Assembly (NCBI GenBank): GCA_964354265.1
Contig: CAYGYY010000006.1
Span: 1 to 42,604, forward strand
Reading direction: 5' to 3'
DNA from: Fen731 sp964354265
Lineage (GTDB): Bacteria; Actinomycetota; Humimicrobiia; Humimicrobiales; Humimicrobiaceae
DNA: 42,604 nucleotides
Shown in pieces: positions 15,957 to 24,322 of the stretch. The translations under genes were made by a program, and so were the position numbers. The notes under the pieces are model-generated. The model had not been told where the DNA came from and did no database searches. It saw nothing but the letters and a program-made list of their open reading frames with translations. Every line of letters begins with the position of its first letter. Positions within the stretch are counted from its first letter, which is position 1.

Positions 15957-17006
15957 ATGAAAGCAATTACTGTTGAACCCGGAAAACAGGGCAGTGTTCA
16001 GCTGGAAGATATTGCTGAACCGGATTTAAGTAACGGAACGATGCTTGTGGAAGCTATAGCAACTGGAATCTGCGGAACCGATGTTGAAATTGTTGAAGGT
16101 AAATACGGCTGGGCGCCGCAAGGTAAATCTCGCCTTGTACTGGGTCATGAATCACTTGGCCGCGTCATTGATCCCGGACCTACCACAGCATTTAATAAAG
16201 GGGATCTTGTTGTTGGAATTGTAAGGCGACCGGACCCGGTTCCTTGCCCGAATTGTGCAGTAGGAGAGTGGGACATGTGCAGAAACGGGTTATACAAAGA
16301 ACGCGGTATCAAAGAGATTGATGGCTACATGTCAGAACGGTGGAGAATAGAACCAGAGTATGCATTGAAGGTGGACCCTGCGCTTGGAATGCTGGGTGTT
16401 TTGCATGAAACTACTACGGTCTTGGCTAAAGCTTGGGAGATGGTAAAATCCATAGGCCAGCGTGCATACTGGGAACCGCGCAATGTTCTTGTAACAGGTG
16501 CAGGCCCCATCGGCCTTCTGGCAGCTTTAGTAGGTATGGAGTTAGCATTAGATGTTCATGTACTGGATAGAGCAACATCAGGCCCTAAACCTGGTTTGGT
16601 AAAAGACCTTGGTGCAACCTATCATTCAAAAGCCATTTCAGATATTGGATTTAAACCGGACGTTGTTATAGAGTGCACGGGAGTCGGGCAGGTAATCGCA
16701 GATGCCATTACAAATGTGGGATCTGGAGGTATCGTTTGCCTGACTGGTGTAGGTAAGGGAGGTGCAGCTCCTGATTGGACTATAGCAGATATTGCTGCGG
16801 CCACAGTGCTTCAGAATAACGTTATAGTGGGAAGTGTAAATGCAAACAAGCGCCACTGGTACAAGGCTGGATTAGTCCTGTCTAAAGCTGACAAAAAGTG
16901 GCTGGAGCGTTTAATTACACGACGGGAAAAACCTGATAATTTCCAACAGGTCCTGTATAAACAACCCGGTGACATCAAAAACATTATTCAATTCTCGGAT
17001 ATTTAA
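15957..17006 (+). CDS. Zinc-dependent MDR dehydrogenase, glucose 1-dehydrogenase type
   Basis: A 349-residue medium-chain dehydrogenase resembling archaeal and bacterial glucose 1-dehydrogenases (aldose plus NAD(P)+ to lactone). Catalytic-zinc residues are C39 (GICGTD) and H64-E65 (LGHES). A lobe-zinc loop has C97, C100 and C108 (CPNCAVGEWDMC), one Cys fewer than four-Cys members. The nucleotide fold starts at VLVTGAGPIGLLAA, and the C-terminal glucose-dehydrogenase region includes NNVIVGSVNANKRHW. I prefer the ATG at 15957 (MKAITVEPG, the usual family start); a GTG four codons earlier is also open. The CoA-disulfide reductase gene follows 81 bases later in the same direction. Confidence 0.82.
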   Translation: MKAITVEPGKQGSVQLEDIAEPDLSNGTMLVEAIATGICGTDVEIVEGKYGWAPQGKSRLVLGHESLGRVIDPGPTTAFNKGDLVVGIVRRPDPVPCPNCAVGEWDMCRNGLYKERGIKEIDGYMSERWRIEPEYALKVDPALGMLGVLHETTTVLAKAWEMVKSIGQRAYWEPRNVLVTGAGPIGLLAALVGMELALDVHVLDRATSGPKPGLVKDLGATYHSKAISDIGFKPDVVIECTGVGQVIADAITNVGSGGIVCLTGVGKGGAAPDWTIADIAAATVLQNNVIVGSVNANKRHWYKAGLVLSKADKKWLERLITRREKPDNFQQVLYKQPGDIKNIIQFSDI

Positions 17007-17007
17007 C

Positions 17008-17035
17008 CTGCAATTCAGGTAAACTGCGATTCAGG
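17008..17035 (+). repeat. Imperfect 16-bp tandem repeat upstream of CoA-disulfide reductase
   Basis: CTGCAATTCAGG (17008-17019) and CTGCGATTCAGG (17024-17035) differ at one base and are 16 bases apart. They sit just behind the dehydrogenase stop and about 50 bases before the next start, a place suited to a regulator site. Confidence 0.5.
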
Positions 17036-17087
17036 AAAAAGAATAATCAGCGATTTTAGAATAACAATATAACAAGGAGGGATTTAT

Positions 17088-18788
17088 ATGAAAGTAATCA
17101 TCATTGGCGGTGTAGCCGGCGGTGCATCTTGTGCAGCGCGTCTTCGCAGGCTGGACGAAAAAGCTGAAATCATTATGGTGGAAAAAGGGCCATATGTTTC
17201 CTATGCTAATTGCGGGCTGCCTTATCATGTAGGCGGTGTTATACCGCAGGAGGCAAGCCTCTTAGTTGCAAATGTGGAGACCTTCCGCTCTCAGTTCTCA
17301 ATCGATGCAAGGACACATTGTGAAGCAGTTGGGATCTCACCTGAAAAGAAAACTGTGGAACTTAAGAATCTTGAAACTGGTGAGATAACAATTGAATCAT
17401 ATGATAAACTTGTTCTTTCGCCCGGAGCAGTTTCCGTACATCCTCCGATACCAGGGATAGACCTTCCTGGTATATTTCATGTAAGGACTGTACCGGACGC
17501 CAGGGCAATCCGGGAGTGGCTTAAAAAAGGCACCGCATTTCTGGTCGGCCTGGACCATTATTCAGGGTTCCAGGTCAAGAAACCAAAGAGCCGGGCTGTG
17601 GTTATTGGCGGAGGGTTCATCGGCCTGGAGATGGTGGAAAACCTTGTCCACCGTGGTCTTGACGTAACTCTTGTAGAGCTGATAGACCAGGTTCTGCCTC
17701 CGGTAGACGTGGAGCATGCGCGTGTTATCGAAGCCTATTTAAAGAGGCATGGTGTAAAACTGGCGCTTGGTGATGGTGCAGCAGGCTTTAAACAGGCGCA
17801 AAATGGCACTATAGAGGTAGAAACAAAATCAGGAAAGATATATCCTGCTGACATTGTAATACTGGCACTTGGTGTACGCCCGGATACCACTCTTGCAAAA
17901 ATGGCTGGACTGGAAATAGGCCAGCTTGGGGGTATCCGTGTGGATGAACATATGCAGACAAGCGATCCTGATATCTTTGCTGTCGGCGATGCTGTTGAGG
18001 TAAAGGATTTTGTAACCGGCCAGTGGAGCTTGATTCCGCTTGCAGGACCAGCTAACAGGCAGGGCCGAATTGCGGGCGACGTGATCGCAGGTCGGGACTC
18101 CAGGTTCCGTGGAACACAGGGAACCTCGGTAATCGGCCTTTTCGGTGCGACCATAGCATGGACTGGTGTCAGCGAGAAGATGCTTAAAAAGCTTGGCGAC
18201 ACTGATTATGAAAAAATATATATCTATCCGAATTCTCATGCTGGCTATTATCCCGGGGCAAAGCCTATTGCAATGAAGGTCATTTTCCGCAAATCAGATG
18301 GACGTCTCCTTGGCGTAACTGCGCTTGGAGAAGATGACGTTGATAAACGCATAAGTGTTTTTGCAGCCATGATACAAATGGGCGCCACAATATATGACCT
18401 GGATGAAGTAGAGCTTTGTTATGCTCCGCCATTTGGTAGCGCAAAAGATCCTGTAAATTTTGCAGGGATGGTTGCAGCCGATATATTGAGAAATGATATG
18501 CCGCTAAGCCACTGGGATACTGCCAGAACCGGATTCATTCTTGATGTTCGCGAACCGGTAGAGCTTGCAGTGGAAAGTGTGCCGGGAGCTGTTAATATCC
18601 CGCTGGGGCAACTGCGCAATCGACTTAACGAACTACCCCGTGACCGGGAAATCCATGTCATTTGCCGCTCAGGCCAGCGCGCTTATTATGCGACACGCAT
18701 ACTTTTACAGAATGGTTTCAAGGCCAAAAACGTATCAGGCGGGATGCTTTCACTGGCACACAATTACCTGTTTGAAACTGATATTTAA
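17088..18788 (+). CDS. CoA-disulfide reductase with C-terminal rhodanese domain
   Basis: A 566-residue flavoprotein of the CoADR-RHD type. The FAD site is IIIGGVAGGASCAARLRR at the start. The single redox Cys42 in SYANCGLPY forms a mixed disulfide with CoA in this family. The NADH fold starts at AVVIGGGFIGLEMVE, and AVGDAVEV is the second FAD motif. A rhodanese domain covers about 475-566 with active Cys526 in CRSGQRAYYA. Relatives reduce CoA disulfides or persulfides and polysulfide with NAD(P)H, and rhodanese handles sulfane sulfur, so a role in persulfide reduction is likely. AAGGAGG lies before the ATG. It is probably co-transcribed with the dehydrogenase upstream and ends in a strong hairpin. 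Confidence 0.9.
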   Translation: MKVIIIGGVAGGASCAARLRRLDEKAEIIMVEKGPYVSYANCGLPYHVGGVIPQEASLLVANVETFRSQFSIDARTHCEAVGISPEKKTVELKNLETGEITIESYDKLVLSPGAVSVHPPIPGIDLPGIFHVRTVPDARAIREWLKKGTAFLVGLDHYSGFQVKKPKSRAVVIGGGFIGLEMVENLVHRGLDVTLVELIDQVLPPVDVEHARVIEAYLKRHGVKLALGDGAAGFKQAQNGTIEVETKSGKIYPADIVILALGVRPDTTLAKMAGLEIGQLGGIRVDEHMQTSDPDIFAVGDAVEVKDFVTGQWSLIPLAGPANRQGRIAGDVIAGRDSRFRGTQGTSVIGLFGATIAWTGVSEKMLKKLGDTDYEKIYIYPNSHAGYYPGAKPIAMKVIFRKSDGRLLGVTALGEDDVDKRISVFAAMIQMGATIYDLDEVELCYAPPFGSAKDPVNFAGMVAADILRNDMPLSHWDTARTGFILDVREPVELAVESVPGAVNIPLGQLRNRLNELPRDREIHVICRSGQRAYYATRILLQNGFKAKNVSGGMLSLAHNYLFETDI

Positions 18789-18813
18789 ACAAGATAACAT
18801 TTATTATTTATTG

Positions 18814-18856
18814 AAAGCCATGGCATGCTGCCATAGTGTCAGCATCTCATGGCTTT
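18814..18856. terminator. Large two-part hairpin between convergent genes
   Basis: Outer stem AAAGCCATG / CATGGCTTT (9 bp), a GC/CT internal loop, inner stem ATGCTG / CAGCAT (6 bp) and a 9-base loop. It starts 26 bases after the CoADR stop and lies between two convergent genes. It lacks a long T tract, so it could be a terminator for either side or a 3'-end stabiliser. Confidence 0.55.
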
Positions 18857-18881
18857 ATAGCTGTCTATTAAAAAACAGAAA

Positions 18882-18916
18882 ATCATTTAGAGCTCAAAAT
18901 CATTTCAGAGCTCAAA
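18882..18916. repeat. 17/18-bp tandem duplication at the cyclase 3' end
   Basis: ATCATTTAGAGCTCAAA (18882-18898) is followed directly by ATCATTTCAGAGCTCAAA (18899-18916), which differs by one inserted C. The second unit holds the cyclase stop codon and its last Phe-Glu-Leu codons; the first is a duplicated tail beyond the stop. Confidence 0.75.
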
Positions 18917-19534
18917 AGCTACAGCCCTTACAGGCGAGCCATCAGCATCTTTTATTTTGATAGGCAGGGCGCTGAAATACATCCTTTTGCCGACAACCTG
19001 TTTTAAATTTATAAGCGCTTCGATGATTATTATTCCTGAAAGCATTAACTTCTTATGAAAAGCTCCATTCCGGCCCGGACCGTCAACAGTCGGAATATCT
19101 GCGCCTATTGCTTTTATTTTTTTTGATATAAGATAATCTGCTACATCGACAGAAAAATATGGGAAACCATAAAAAAAATCCATTTTATATTTGTTTTTTT
19201 CCCAGCCTGTCCTGATTATCAGAATATCATCTTTTCTTAAATCCAGGTCCTTTATATCATCAATAGTGATCTCTTCATTTTTACTTTTCGAAATCTCGGC
19301 AAATAAAGCCAGACCTAAAAACTTATCCAAATCTGCTGCGTCCACTGAAAGCCCTCTGTCAATCATATGCCTGGGAACATCAAGATGTGTTCCGCTGTGG
19401 GTACCCATGCAGACCGACATGACATTATATCCGCTTTGTTTAAAATCAATCGCCTGGCTAATATTGACCACAGGATCACCCGGATAGGTGGGCAGCTCAT
19501 TACTTACGATCATGCTTAAATCATACATTTTCAT
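18905..19534 (-). CDS. Cyclase / kynurenine-formamidase-like metal hydrolase
   Basis: A 209-residue protein of the Cyclase (PF04199) superfamily, which includes bacterial kynurenine formamidase and other amide or lactone hydrolases. The metal motif HSGTHLDVPRH (46-56: H46, H50, D52, H56) is complete, and a second conserved area has GADIPTVDGPG and the FHKKLMLSGIIIIEAL helix. I chose the ATG at 19534 because AAGGAG lies seven bases before it; an upstream extension of 18 codons is open but runs into the duplicated gap flank. The substrate is unknown. It reads towards the CoADR gene, and its own promoter lies near the third assembly gap. Confidence 0.82.
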   Translation of the reverse strand: MKMYDLSMIVSNELPTYPGDPVVNISQAIDFKQSGYNVMSVCMGTHSGTHLDVPRHMIDRGLSVDAADLDKFLGLALFAEISKSKNEEITIDDIKDLDLRKDDILIIRTGWEKNKYKMDFFYGFPYFSVDVADYLISKKIKAIGADIPTVDGPGRNGAFHKKLMLSGIIIIEALINLKQVVGKRMYFSALPIKIKDADGSPVRAVAFEL

Positions 19535-19555
19535 TTTATTTCTCCTTATTTGTTT

Positions 19556-19765
19556 TAAGAAACTCAAAAAAAAATAGACAGAAGACATATCACCAGGTGA
19601 AAAAAAAGTCNNNNNNNNNNNNNNNNNNNNNNNNNNNNNNNNNNNNNNNNNNNNNNNNNNNNNNNNNNNNNNNNNNNNNNNNNNNNNNNNNNNNNNNNNN
19701 NNNNNNNNNNTAAGAAACTCAAAAAAAAATAGACAGAAGACATATCACCAGGTGAAAAAAAAGTC
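19556..19765. repeat. Identical 55-bp flanks on both sides of an N gap
   Basis: Bases 19556-19610 and 19711-19765 are identical over 55 positions, each beginning TAAGAAACTC and ending GAAAAAAAAGTC. The first ends exactly at the gap and the second begins exactly after it. That is the signature of two contigs sharing a 55-mer overlap that the scaffolder did not merge. It is not a biological repeat; the true sequence is probably one copy with no gap. Confidence 0.9.
19611..19710. other. Assembly gap (100 N), probably artificial
   Basis: Exactly 100 N between two identical 55-bp contig ends. Closing it by overlap would shorten the window by 155 bases and put the cyclase start and the DszB-like gene on one continuous intergenic region. 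Confidence 0.99.
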
Positions 19766-20040
19766 TACGAATCTATTGAACATATTCTGCTTATTAATAA
19801 ATTTTATGTAAGTATATATTTTAAGCAACTATAACTCAAACCTGTTGAATTTCCCGGGGTACAAGATTATTCATTCTTAAAGTTTATGCCTTAAAAAGCT
19901 TAAAAAAAATACTGCTACAATATATTTTATAATATAATATATATAATGCCTTATGAAAGAAAGAACCAGCTATGAATAATAAAAAAAACGGGGAACCTAC
20001 TGCCTGCTTTCCCGGAAATCTTATAAGAGAGGGGTTAATA
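19766..20040. other. Intergenic region before the DszB-like gene
   Basis: AT-rich, with TA-rich -10-like stretches around 19915-19945 but no clear -35 partner. An in-frame ATG at 19972 could extend the DszB-like protein by 23 residues, but it has only a weak ribosome-binding site. No other feature is seen. Confidence 0.45.
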
Positions 20041-21207
20041 ATGACTGATACAGAAAAAAAATTTGAAACAGTACCATTGGACTGGAATGAGGTTTATTAC
20101 ACCAACTGTCCGCTCGTGTCTGCCAGCAATGTTGACCAGGAACTGGGATGGACCAAAGAGGAGTATAAAAAGATCGGTGTCAAGTATGGTTTTTTGCGCT
20201 CACGCGCTGAGAACAACTGGTACCCGCATTATATACACAACCTTGATAATCTCATTCGTTTCGGCGGCTTATTTCCTCCTATACATGTTAATGCTGACAT
20301 ACGCAGAACAAGGCTTCTTGGGTTAACACATGTTTATGAAGGCGGCTGCATGATGGTGCGCTCCAGAGACAAAATCTACCGGATGAAGGACCTGAAAGGC
20401 AAGAAGATAGGACTTTCCAAGAGCCTTAATACAATAAAGTGTGACTGGTGGCGGATCCAGGAGGAACAAGGCATCGAGTTGATGCTAAAGCTTAATGACA
20501 TGACACGCGATGATGTGCAGATTGTGGAGTTTCCATATCCGGATGACTGGTACGATAAGCCCGAAATGGTTGGCCCGCCCATGGAAAATGCATCTGAGTT
20601 GTGGCTCAAGCGGGACCATAAGCACGATCTGGCTTTCCGTCCGCTGGAGGCTGCGCTGGAAAAGGGTATTATTGATGCAATGTATATCCAGAGCGGTCCC
20701 TTACAGCAGCTGTCAGAGGCAACAGGCAAGTTCAAGGCAATTGAGGACCTGTCAAGATATCCTGACTGGACAATGCAGGTCGCTAATGTTCCTGCCGCCA
20801 TTACCTGCACCGATGTGATGGCCGAGGAGCATCCTGAGCTGGTCGTTACATTCATGAAAGGCATGATAAAGGTGGGGCGCTGGGCCAATGAGCACAAGCA
20901 TGCCGCGGCGGCTATCCTTGACAAGCAGACATTCTACCTGGATGTAGAGCATACGTACCGGGGCATCAAAGATGTTGATATGGTACCCAACCTGTCGTCA
21001 CAGAACCTGGTTTCAGTGGAGATAGGCAAGGACTTCATGCTGGGCCATGGCTACATCAAAAACGACTTTGATGTTTATAAGTGGGCTGCTCCGGAATTCA
21101 TTGAAAAAGCGGCAAAAGAATTGCTTGAAGTCCAGTGGAAGAAAGTGACTACCGGAAAGCTGCCCGAGCCGACTGAGTTATTTTCATCTTCACAACGTAT
21201 CGGGTAA
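20041..21207 (+). CDS. DszB-like desulfinase / NMT1-fold protein
   Basis: A 388-residue protein related to the periplasmic-binding-fold enzyme DszB (2'-hydroxybiphenyl-2-sulfinate desulfinase). Aligning from memory, all three residues known to be essential in DszB are present: Cys23 in YYTNCPLVSA (DszB Cys27), His63 in WYPHYIHN (His60) and Arg73 in LIRFGGLFPP (Arg70). H63 and R73 keep the same ten-residue spacing. RTRLLGLTHVYEGG and the C-terminal KWAAPEFIEKA also match. There is no signal peptide, which argues against a transport binding protein. The likely reaction is release of sulfite from an aromatic or alkyl sulfinate. The start at 20041 is chosen for its strong AGAGAGGGG. It is convergent with HdeD. 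Confidence 0.7.
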   Translation: MTDTEKKFETVPLDWNEVYYTNCPLVSASNVDQELGWTKEEYKKIGVKYGFLRSRAENNWYPHYIHNLDNLIRFGGLFPPIHVNADIRRTRLLGLTHVYEGGCMMVRSRDKIYRMKDLKGKKIGLSKSLNTIKCDWWRIQEEQGIELMLKLNDMTRDDVQIVEFPYPDDWYDKPEMVGPPMENASELWLKRDHKHDLAFRPLEAALEKGIIDAMYIQSGPLQQLSEATGKFKAIEDLSRYPDWTMQVANVPAAITCTDVMAEEHPELVVTFMKGMIKVGRWANEHKHAAAAILDKQTFYLDVEHTYRGIKDVDMVPNLSSQNLVSVEIGKDFMLGHGYIKNDFDVYKWAAPEFIEKAAKELLEVQWKKVTTGKLPEPTELFSSSQRIG

Positions 21208-21224
21208 TGTTTAAAGTATATGAA

Positions 21225-21812
21225 TTATTGCTGAGGAGATTCAAGAGCAGTAATAGAAGCTGCTTTCTTTTGCATTATTGACTGGATTATTAAGATGATG
21301 CCCCTTAAAATACTCTGGATGCCAAACATAAATATTAATATTGAGACTACATAATAAGGACTGCTGAAAAGCACTAAAAGCCCCACAATTAAAGACATTG
21401 TTCCGCTTATTATAGGAAAAATACTCTTTTGAAGTGCACCTAAAATAATGGCCAGGATTCCAATAATTATGAGCCATATGCCGAAGAAGTAAGCAATGCC
21501 GGTGTTCTGTACAGGAAGGACAAATGCTGTAATTGCAATGATAATGCTTATGATGCCATCCAGTAAAAGTATCAACCAGATCTTTGTCTTTTTCATCAGT
21601 GAAATCGCTCTTAAAATCGATATTATGCCCAGCATTACCACTGACAATCCAAAGATGGCTACAAAAACTCTTGTATTTGACATTGGTACTGTTACGACTA
21701 AAATGCCAAGGACCAGGGTTATTATCCCTGCAATAAGAACGGGCCACCATCTTTCCCCGGTAAATATCCTCGGCTGCCCGGCTTCAGGCTTTGCTATTTG
21801 TTTTTCAATCAT
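21225..21812 (-). CDS. HdeD-family (DUF308) membrane protein
   Basis: A 195-residue protein with six hydrophobic helices arranged as DUF308 repeats (RWWPVLIAGIITLVLGILVV and later GTMSLIVGLLVLFSSP). HdeD is linked to acid resistance in E. coli, but most relatives have no known role. It starts 24 bases behind the SulP stop in the same direction, so the two are probably co-transcribed. Confidence 0.82.
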   Translation of the reverse strand: MIEKQIAKPEAGQPRIFTGERWWPVLIAGIITLVLGILVVTVPMSNTRVFVAIFGLSVVMLGIISILRAISLMKKTKIWLILLLDGIISIIIAITAFVLPVQNTGIAYFFGIWLIIIGILAIILGALQKSIFPIISGTMSLIVGLLVLFSSPYYVVSILIFMFGIQSILRGIILIIQSIMQKKAASITALESPQQ

Positions 21813-21836
21813 TTTTGCTATCTATTATTAACAATG

Positions 21837-23546
21837 TTACAGGGTCCGCTTTCTATATTCTTCCACTGCTTCATTAACAGTTTTAAAGATGTTATTTTTA
21901 CCGATTTCATCTGTAAGCCTGGTGCGCTTCATATCATCACGCACATTTCCAAGCACATCAGCAAATGCCAGGCTTATCTGCATTTTATCAAGATATTCTT
22001 TTATCTCATGAAAAGTATCAATACAATCTGTATCCAGCTCACTTGTTAAATCCATACATATAATAATCGCCTTGATTTTTCCGGATTTTGCAATATTCTT
22101 GATCTCATCCTGCAGTCTTTTAACATTGGCAAAGTAAAGCTGGGTATCAGGCCGAATTATTGCGAGACCTTCAATTTGAGTGTTTTTTGGACTCCTTTTT
22201 GTATCGCTGTATATTTCACGGTCCGGCTCTTTACCAAGAAATGCAAAAGATGGCCTGCTTGCTTTTATGGTTATAGCAATAAGCGATGTAAAGACTGCAA
22301 TAACAAGTCCGGGCAGTATATCAAAAATTAAAACACCAAGAAGCGCAACAATAGCAAGCCAGAAATCGATTCTTCGCAATTTGAATATCCTTCTTAATTC
22401 CCCTACTTCTATCATGCGCCATACAGCATAAATGATAATTGCAGCAAGCGTGGCTTCGGGAAGGTTTTTAAAAAATGGCGTGAGCCACAAGGCTACAATA
22501 ATGGCAAACCCTGCTGCTATTACTGATGTCAGCTGTGATTTTGTACCCACTCTTTCACCTGCAGCAGTTCTTGCAAGGCTTGCATCAACTGAAAAACCTG
22601 AAGAGAACCCTGCGCCAAGATTAGACGTACCAAGGGCCACCAGTTCCTGGTTAGGGTAAATATCATAATCATGTTTTGTAGCATAAGTTCTTGCAACGCC
22701 AAGGCTTTCGGGAAAGCCGACAAATACAATCGCAAATGCGCCCGGGATAAGGTATATGATATCTGAAAACACTATATCCGGCATAGCAAGCTGTGGAAGC
22801 CCGGACGGTATCTCGCCAGTAATTGTCACACCTTTACTTGCAAGCCCGAGTAATGTAACTATCAGTATTCCATATACAAGTGCAATAATTGAAGCAGGTG
22901 CTCTGGGAATAAATCTGTCCAGCACAAAAAGAATAATAAGGCTGGTCGCACCCACCATCAATGTCCAGACATTAGTCTGGGGAAGACTTTTGATGGTTTG
23001 CACAAGCATCTCAAAAAAATTACCGCTTACACCTGTTATCCCGAAGAGCTTGGGCACCTGCTTTATTATTATTGTAAGGGCTATACCTGATATGAATCCT
23101 GCAACTACCGGTTTTGATATAAAATTGGAAATAAAACCCAATTTTAATATTCCAAATATTATATAAAGGATACCGGAAATTATTGCAAGGGCAGAAGTTA
23201 GGGCAAGAAATCTTTCAGGGTCTCCAACAGTGAGAGCAGATATTATTGAAAATGAAAGAATTGCAGTTGCTGATGAAGGTCCCACACTTATATGACGGGA
23301 AGTGCCAAAAATAGCATAAGCTATGAGCGGCAGAGGTATAGTATAGAGCCCTACCTCTGGAGGCACTCCTGCCATCTGCGCATAGCCCAGTGCCTGCGGT
23401 ATGAGAATAAAAATTACAGTGACTGCAGCTATCAGGTCGGACATAATATATTGCTTCTTGTATGATGGCAGCCAGGAAGTTATAGGGACATATTGGTTGA
23501 AGGCTTTTTTATTAAAAAATCTCTTTTTTTTTGCGGGCTCTTTCAC
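21837..23546 (-). CDS. SulP-family inorganic anion transporter with STAS domain
   Basis: A 569-residue secondary transporter. The first ~430 residues form about 12-14 membrane segments. The SulP signature is near the start (LIPQALGYAQMAGVPPEVGL), and SRHISVGPSSATAIL marks the substrate-binding TM3 region. A C-terminal STAS domain follows (about 440-569, GLAIIRPDTQLYFANVKRL and IICMDLTSELDTDCIDT). SulP proteins carry sulfate, bicarbonate or other anions; nearby sulfur genes favour sulfate but do not prove it. The start is GTG with AAGGAG six bases upstream. It is the first gene of a SulP-HdeD pair. A damaged copy of its STAS end lies at 14972-15153. Confidence 0.9.
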   Translation of the reverse strand: MKEPAKKKRFFNKKAFNQYVPITSWLPSYKKQYIMSDLIAAVTVIFILIPQALGYAQMAGVPPEVGLYTIPLPLIAYAIFGTSRHISVGPSSATAILSFSIISALTVGDPERFLALTSALAIISGILYIIFGILKLGFISNFISKPVVAGFISGIALTIIIKQVPKLFGITGVSGNFFEMLVQTIKSLPQTNVWTLMVGATSLIILFVLDRFIPRAPASIIALVYGILIVTLLGLASKGVTITGEIPSGLPQLAMPDIVFSDIIYLIPGAFAIVFVGFPESLGVARTYATKHDYDIYPNQELVALGTSNLGAGFSSGFSVDASLARTAAGERVGTKSQLTSVIAAGFAIIVALWLTPFFKNLPEATLAAIIIYAVWRMIEVGELRRIFKLRRIDFWLAIVALLGVLIFDILPGLVIAVFTSLIAITIKASRPSFAFLGKEPDREIYSDTKRSPKNTQIEGLAIIRPDTQLYFANVKRLQDEIKNIAKSGKIKAIIICMDLTSELDTDCIDTFHEIKEYLDKMQISLAFADVLGNVRDDMKRTRLTDEIGKNNIFKTVNEAVEEYRKRTL

Positions 23547-23778
23547 TTTTGCTCCTTAAAAATATCTCAGCTATTATTATAGTCTTATACTTAGCTAACC
23601 ATTCCGGTGGTTATGAATATGTGATTGATAATCGTTTGCTTAATATTTTACAGAAAAAAGCTTGGTTTTAATATCAATTATACAATTATTTTTATATATG
23701 TTAAAATAAAAAAACAAAGTGCACATCTTTTTAGCAAGCACATGTAAAATCCATCTAAATAAGGAAAGGTGAAATAAA

Positions 23779-24015
23779 ATGGGAATGATGAGAAGAGCAG
23801 CGAGAAGAACAGTAAGAAGGACTGCTGTCGTTGGCACTGCAGTTGTCGCCGGCGCTGCGGCTGCTTCAGCAGGAAAACAACAAGCCCAGGCGCAACAACC
23901 TGCGCAAGCTCCTGAACAAACAAGTGACCCTGTACAGGTATTAAAAGACAGGCTTGCAAACGGCGAGATAACCCTGGAAGAATACAACCAGATGCTAGCC
24001 GCACTTAATCAATAA
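23779..24015 (+). CDS. SHOCT-domain small protein
   Basis: 78 residues. A basic N-terminus (MGMMRRAARRTVRRTAV) leads into a short Ala/Val-rich helix (about 14-32), a Gln/Ala/Pro linker, and a C-terminal SHOCT motif (LKDRLANGEITLEEYNQML). SHOCT motifs are short helical tails thought to mediate oligomerisation; no enzyme function is implied. AAGGAAAGG lies before the ATG. A second, frameshifted SHOCT gene lies 300 bases downstream in the same direction. Confidence 0.75.
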   Translation: MGMMRRAARRTVRRTAVVGTAVVAGAAAASAGKQQAQAQQPAQAPEQTSDPVQVLKDRLANGEITLEEYNQMLAALNQ

Positions 24016-24048
24016 GGACATGGTGATTTAACCTGTTTCTAAATTATT

Positions 24049-24077
24049 TAAACCTGGTGCACAAGTGACCAGGTTTA
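24049..24077. terminator. Hairpin after the SHOCT gene
   Basis: A 10-bp stem (TAAACCTGGT / ACCAGGTTTA) around a nine-base loop, 33 bases after the SHOCT stop. No T tract follows, so it is a probable but not classical terminator. The 245 bases after it (24078-24322) hold nothing that I recognise and are very AT-rich. Confidence 0.5.
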
Positions 24078-24322
24078 TATAATTCAAATGTTTTAGTTTA
24101 AAAATACTATATTAACTCCATATTTCATTAGCCCAATAGTTGTTTTTTATATTATCTATTTATAAATATTATTTAAAATACGATAGCCAATCACAAATAA
24201 CATTATAAAACTATTTATTTATGATAATTTAAAGAAATATATATCTCAGCTAAAATTTCAGGAATATAATTATTAAAAAATGGCATTTTCAATAATTATA
24301 TTTTATTAAAGGGAGCATTTTT

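Noticed and set aside
19556..19765. Biological 55-bp direct repeat or insertion-site duplication
   Set aside because: Perfect identity abutting both gap edges is better explained by unmerged contig ends.
20041..21207. ABC-transporter substrate-binding protein (TauA/SsuA-like)
   Set aside because: It has no signal peptide or lipobox and no adjacent ABC permease or ATPase, while the DszB catalytic residues are conserved.
21241..21750. 169-codon ORF in another frame of the HdeD gene
   Set aside because: It is rich in His, Asn and Cys without domain pattern; the HdeD frame has clear membrane repeats.
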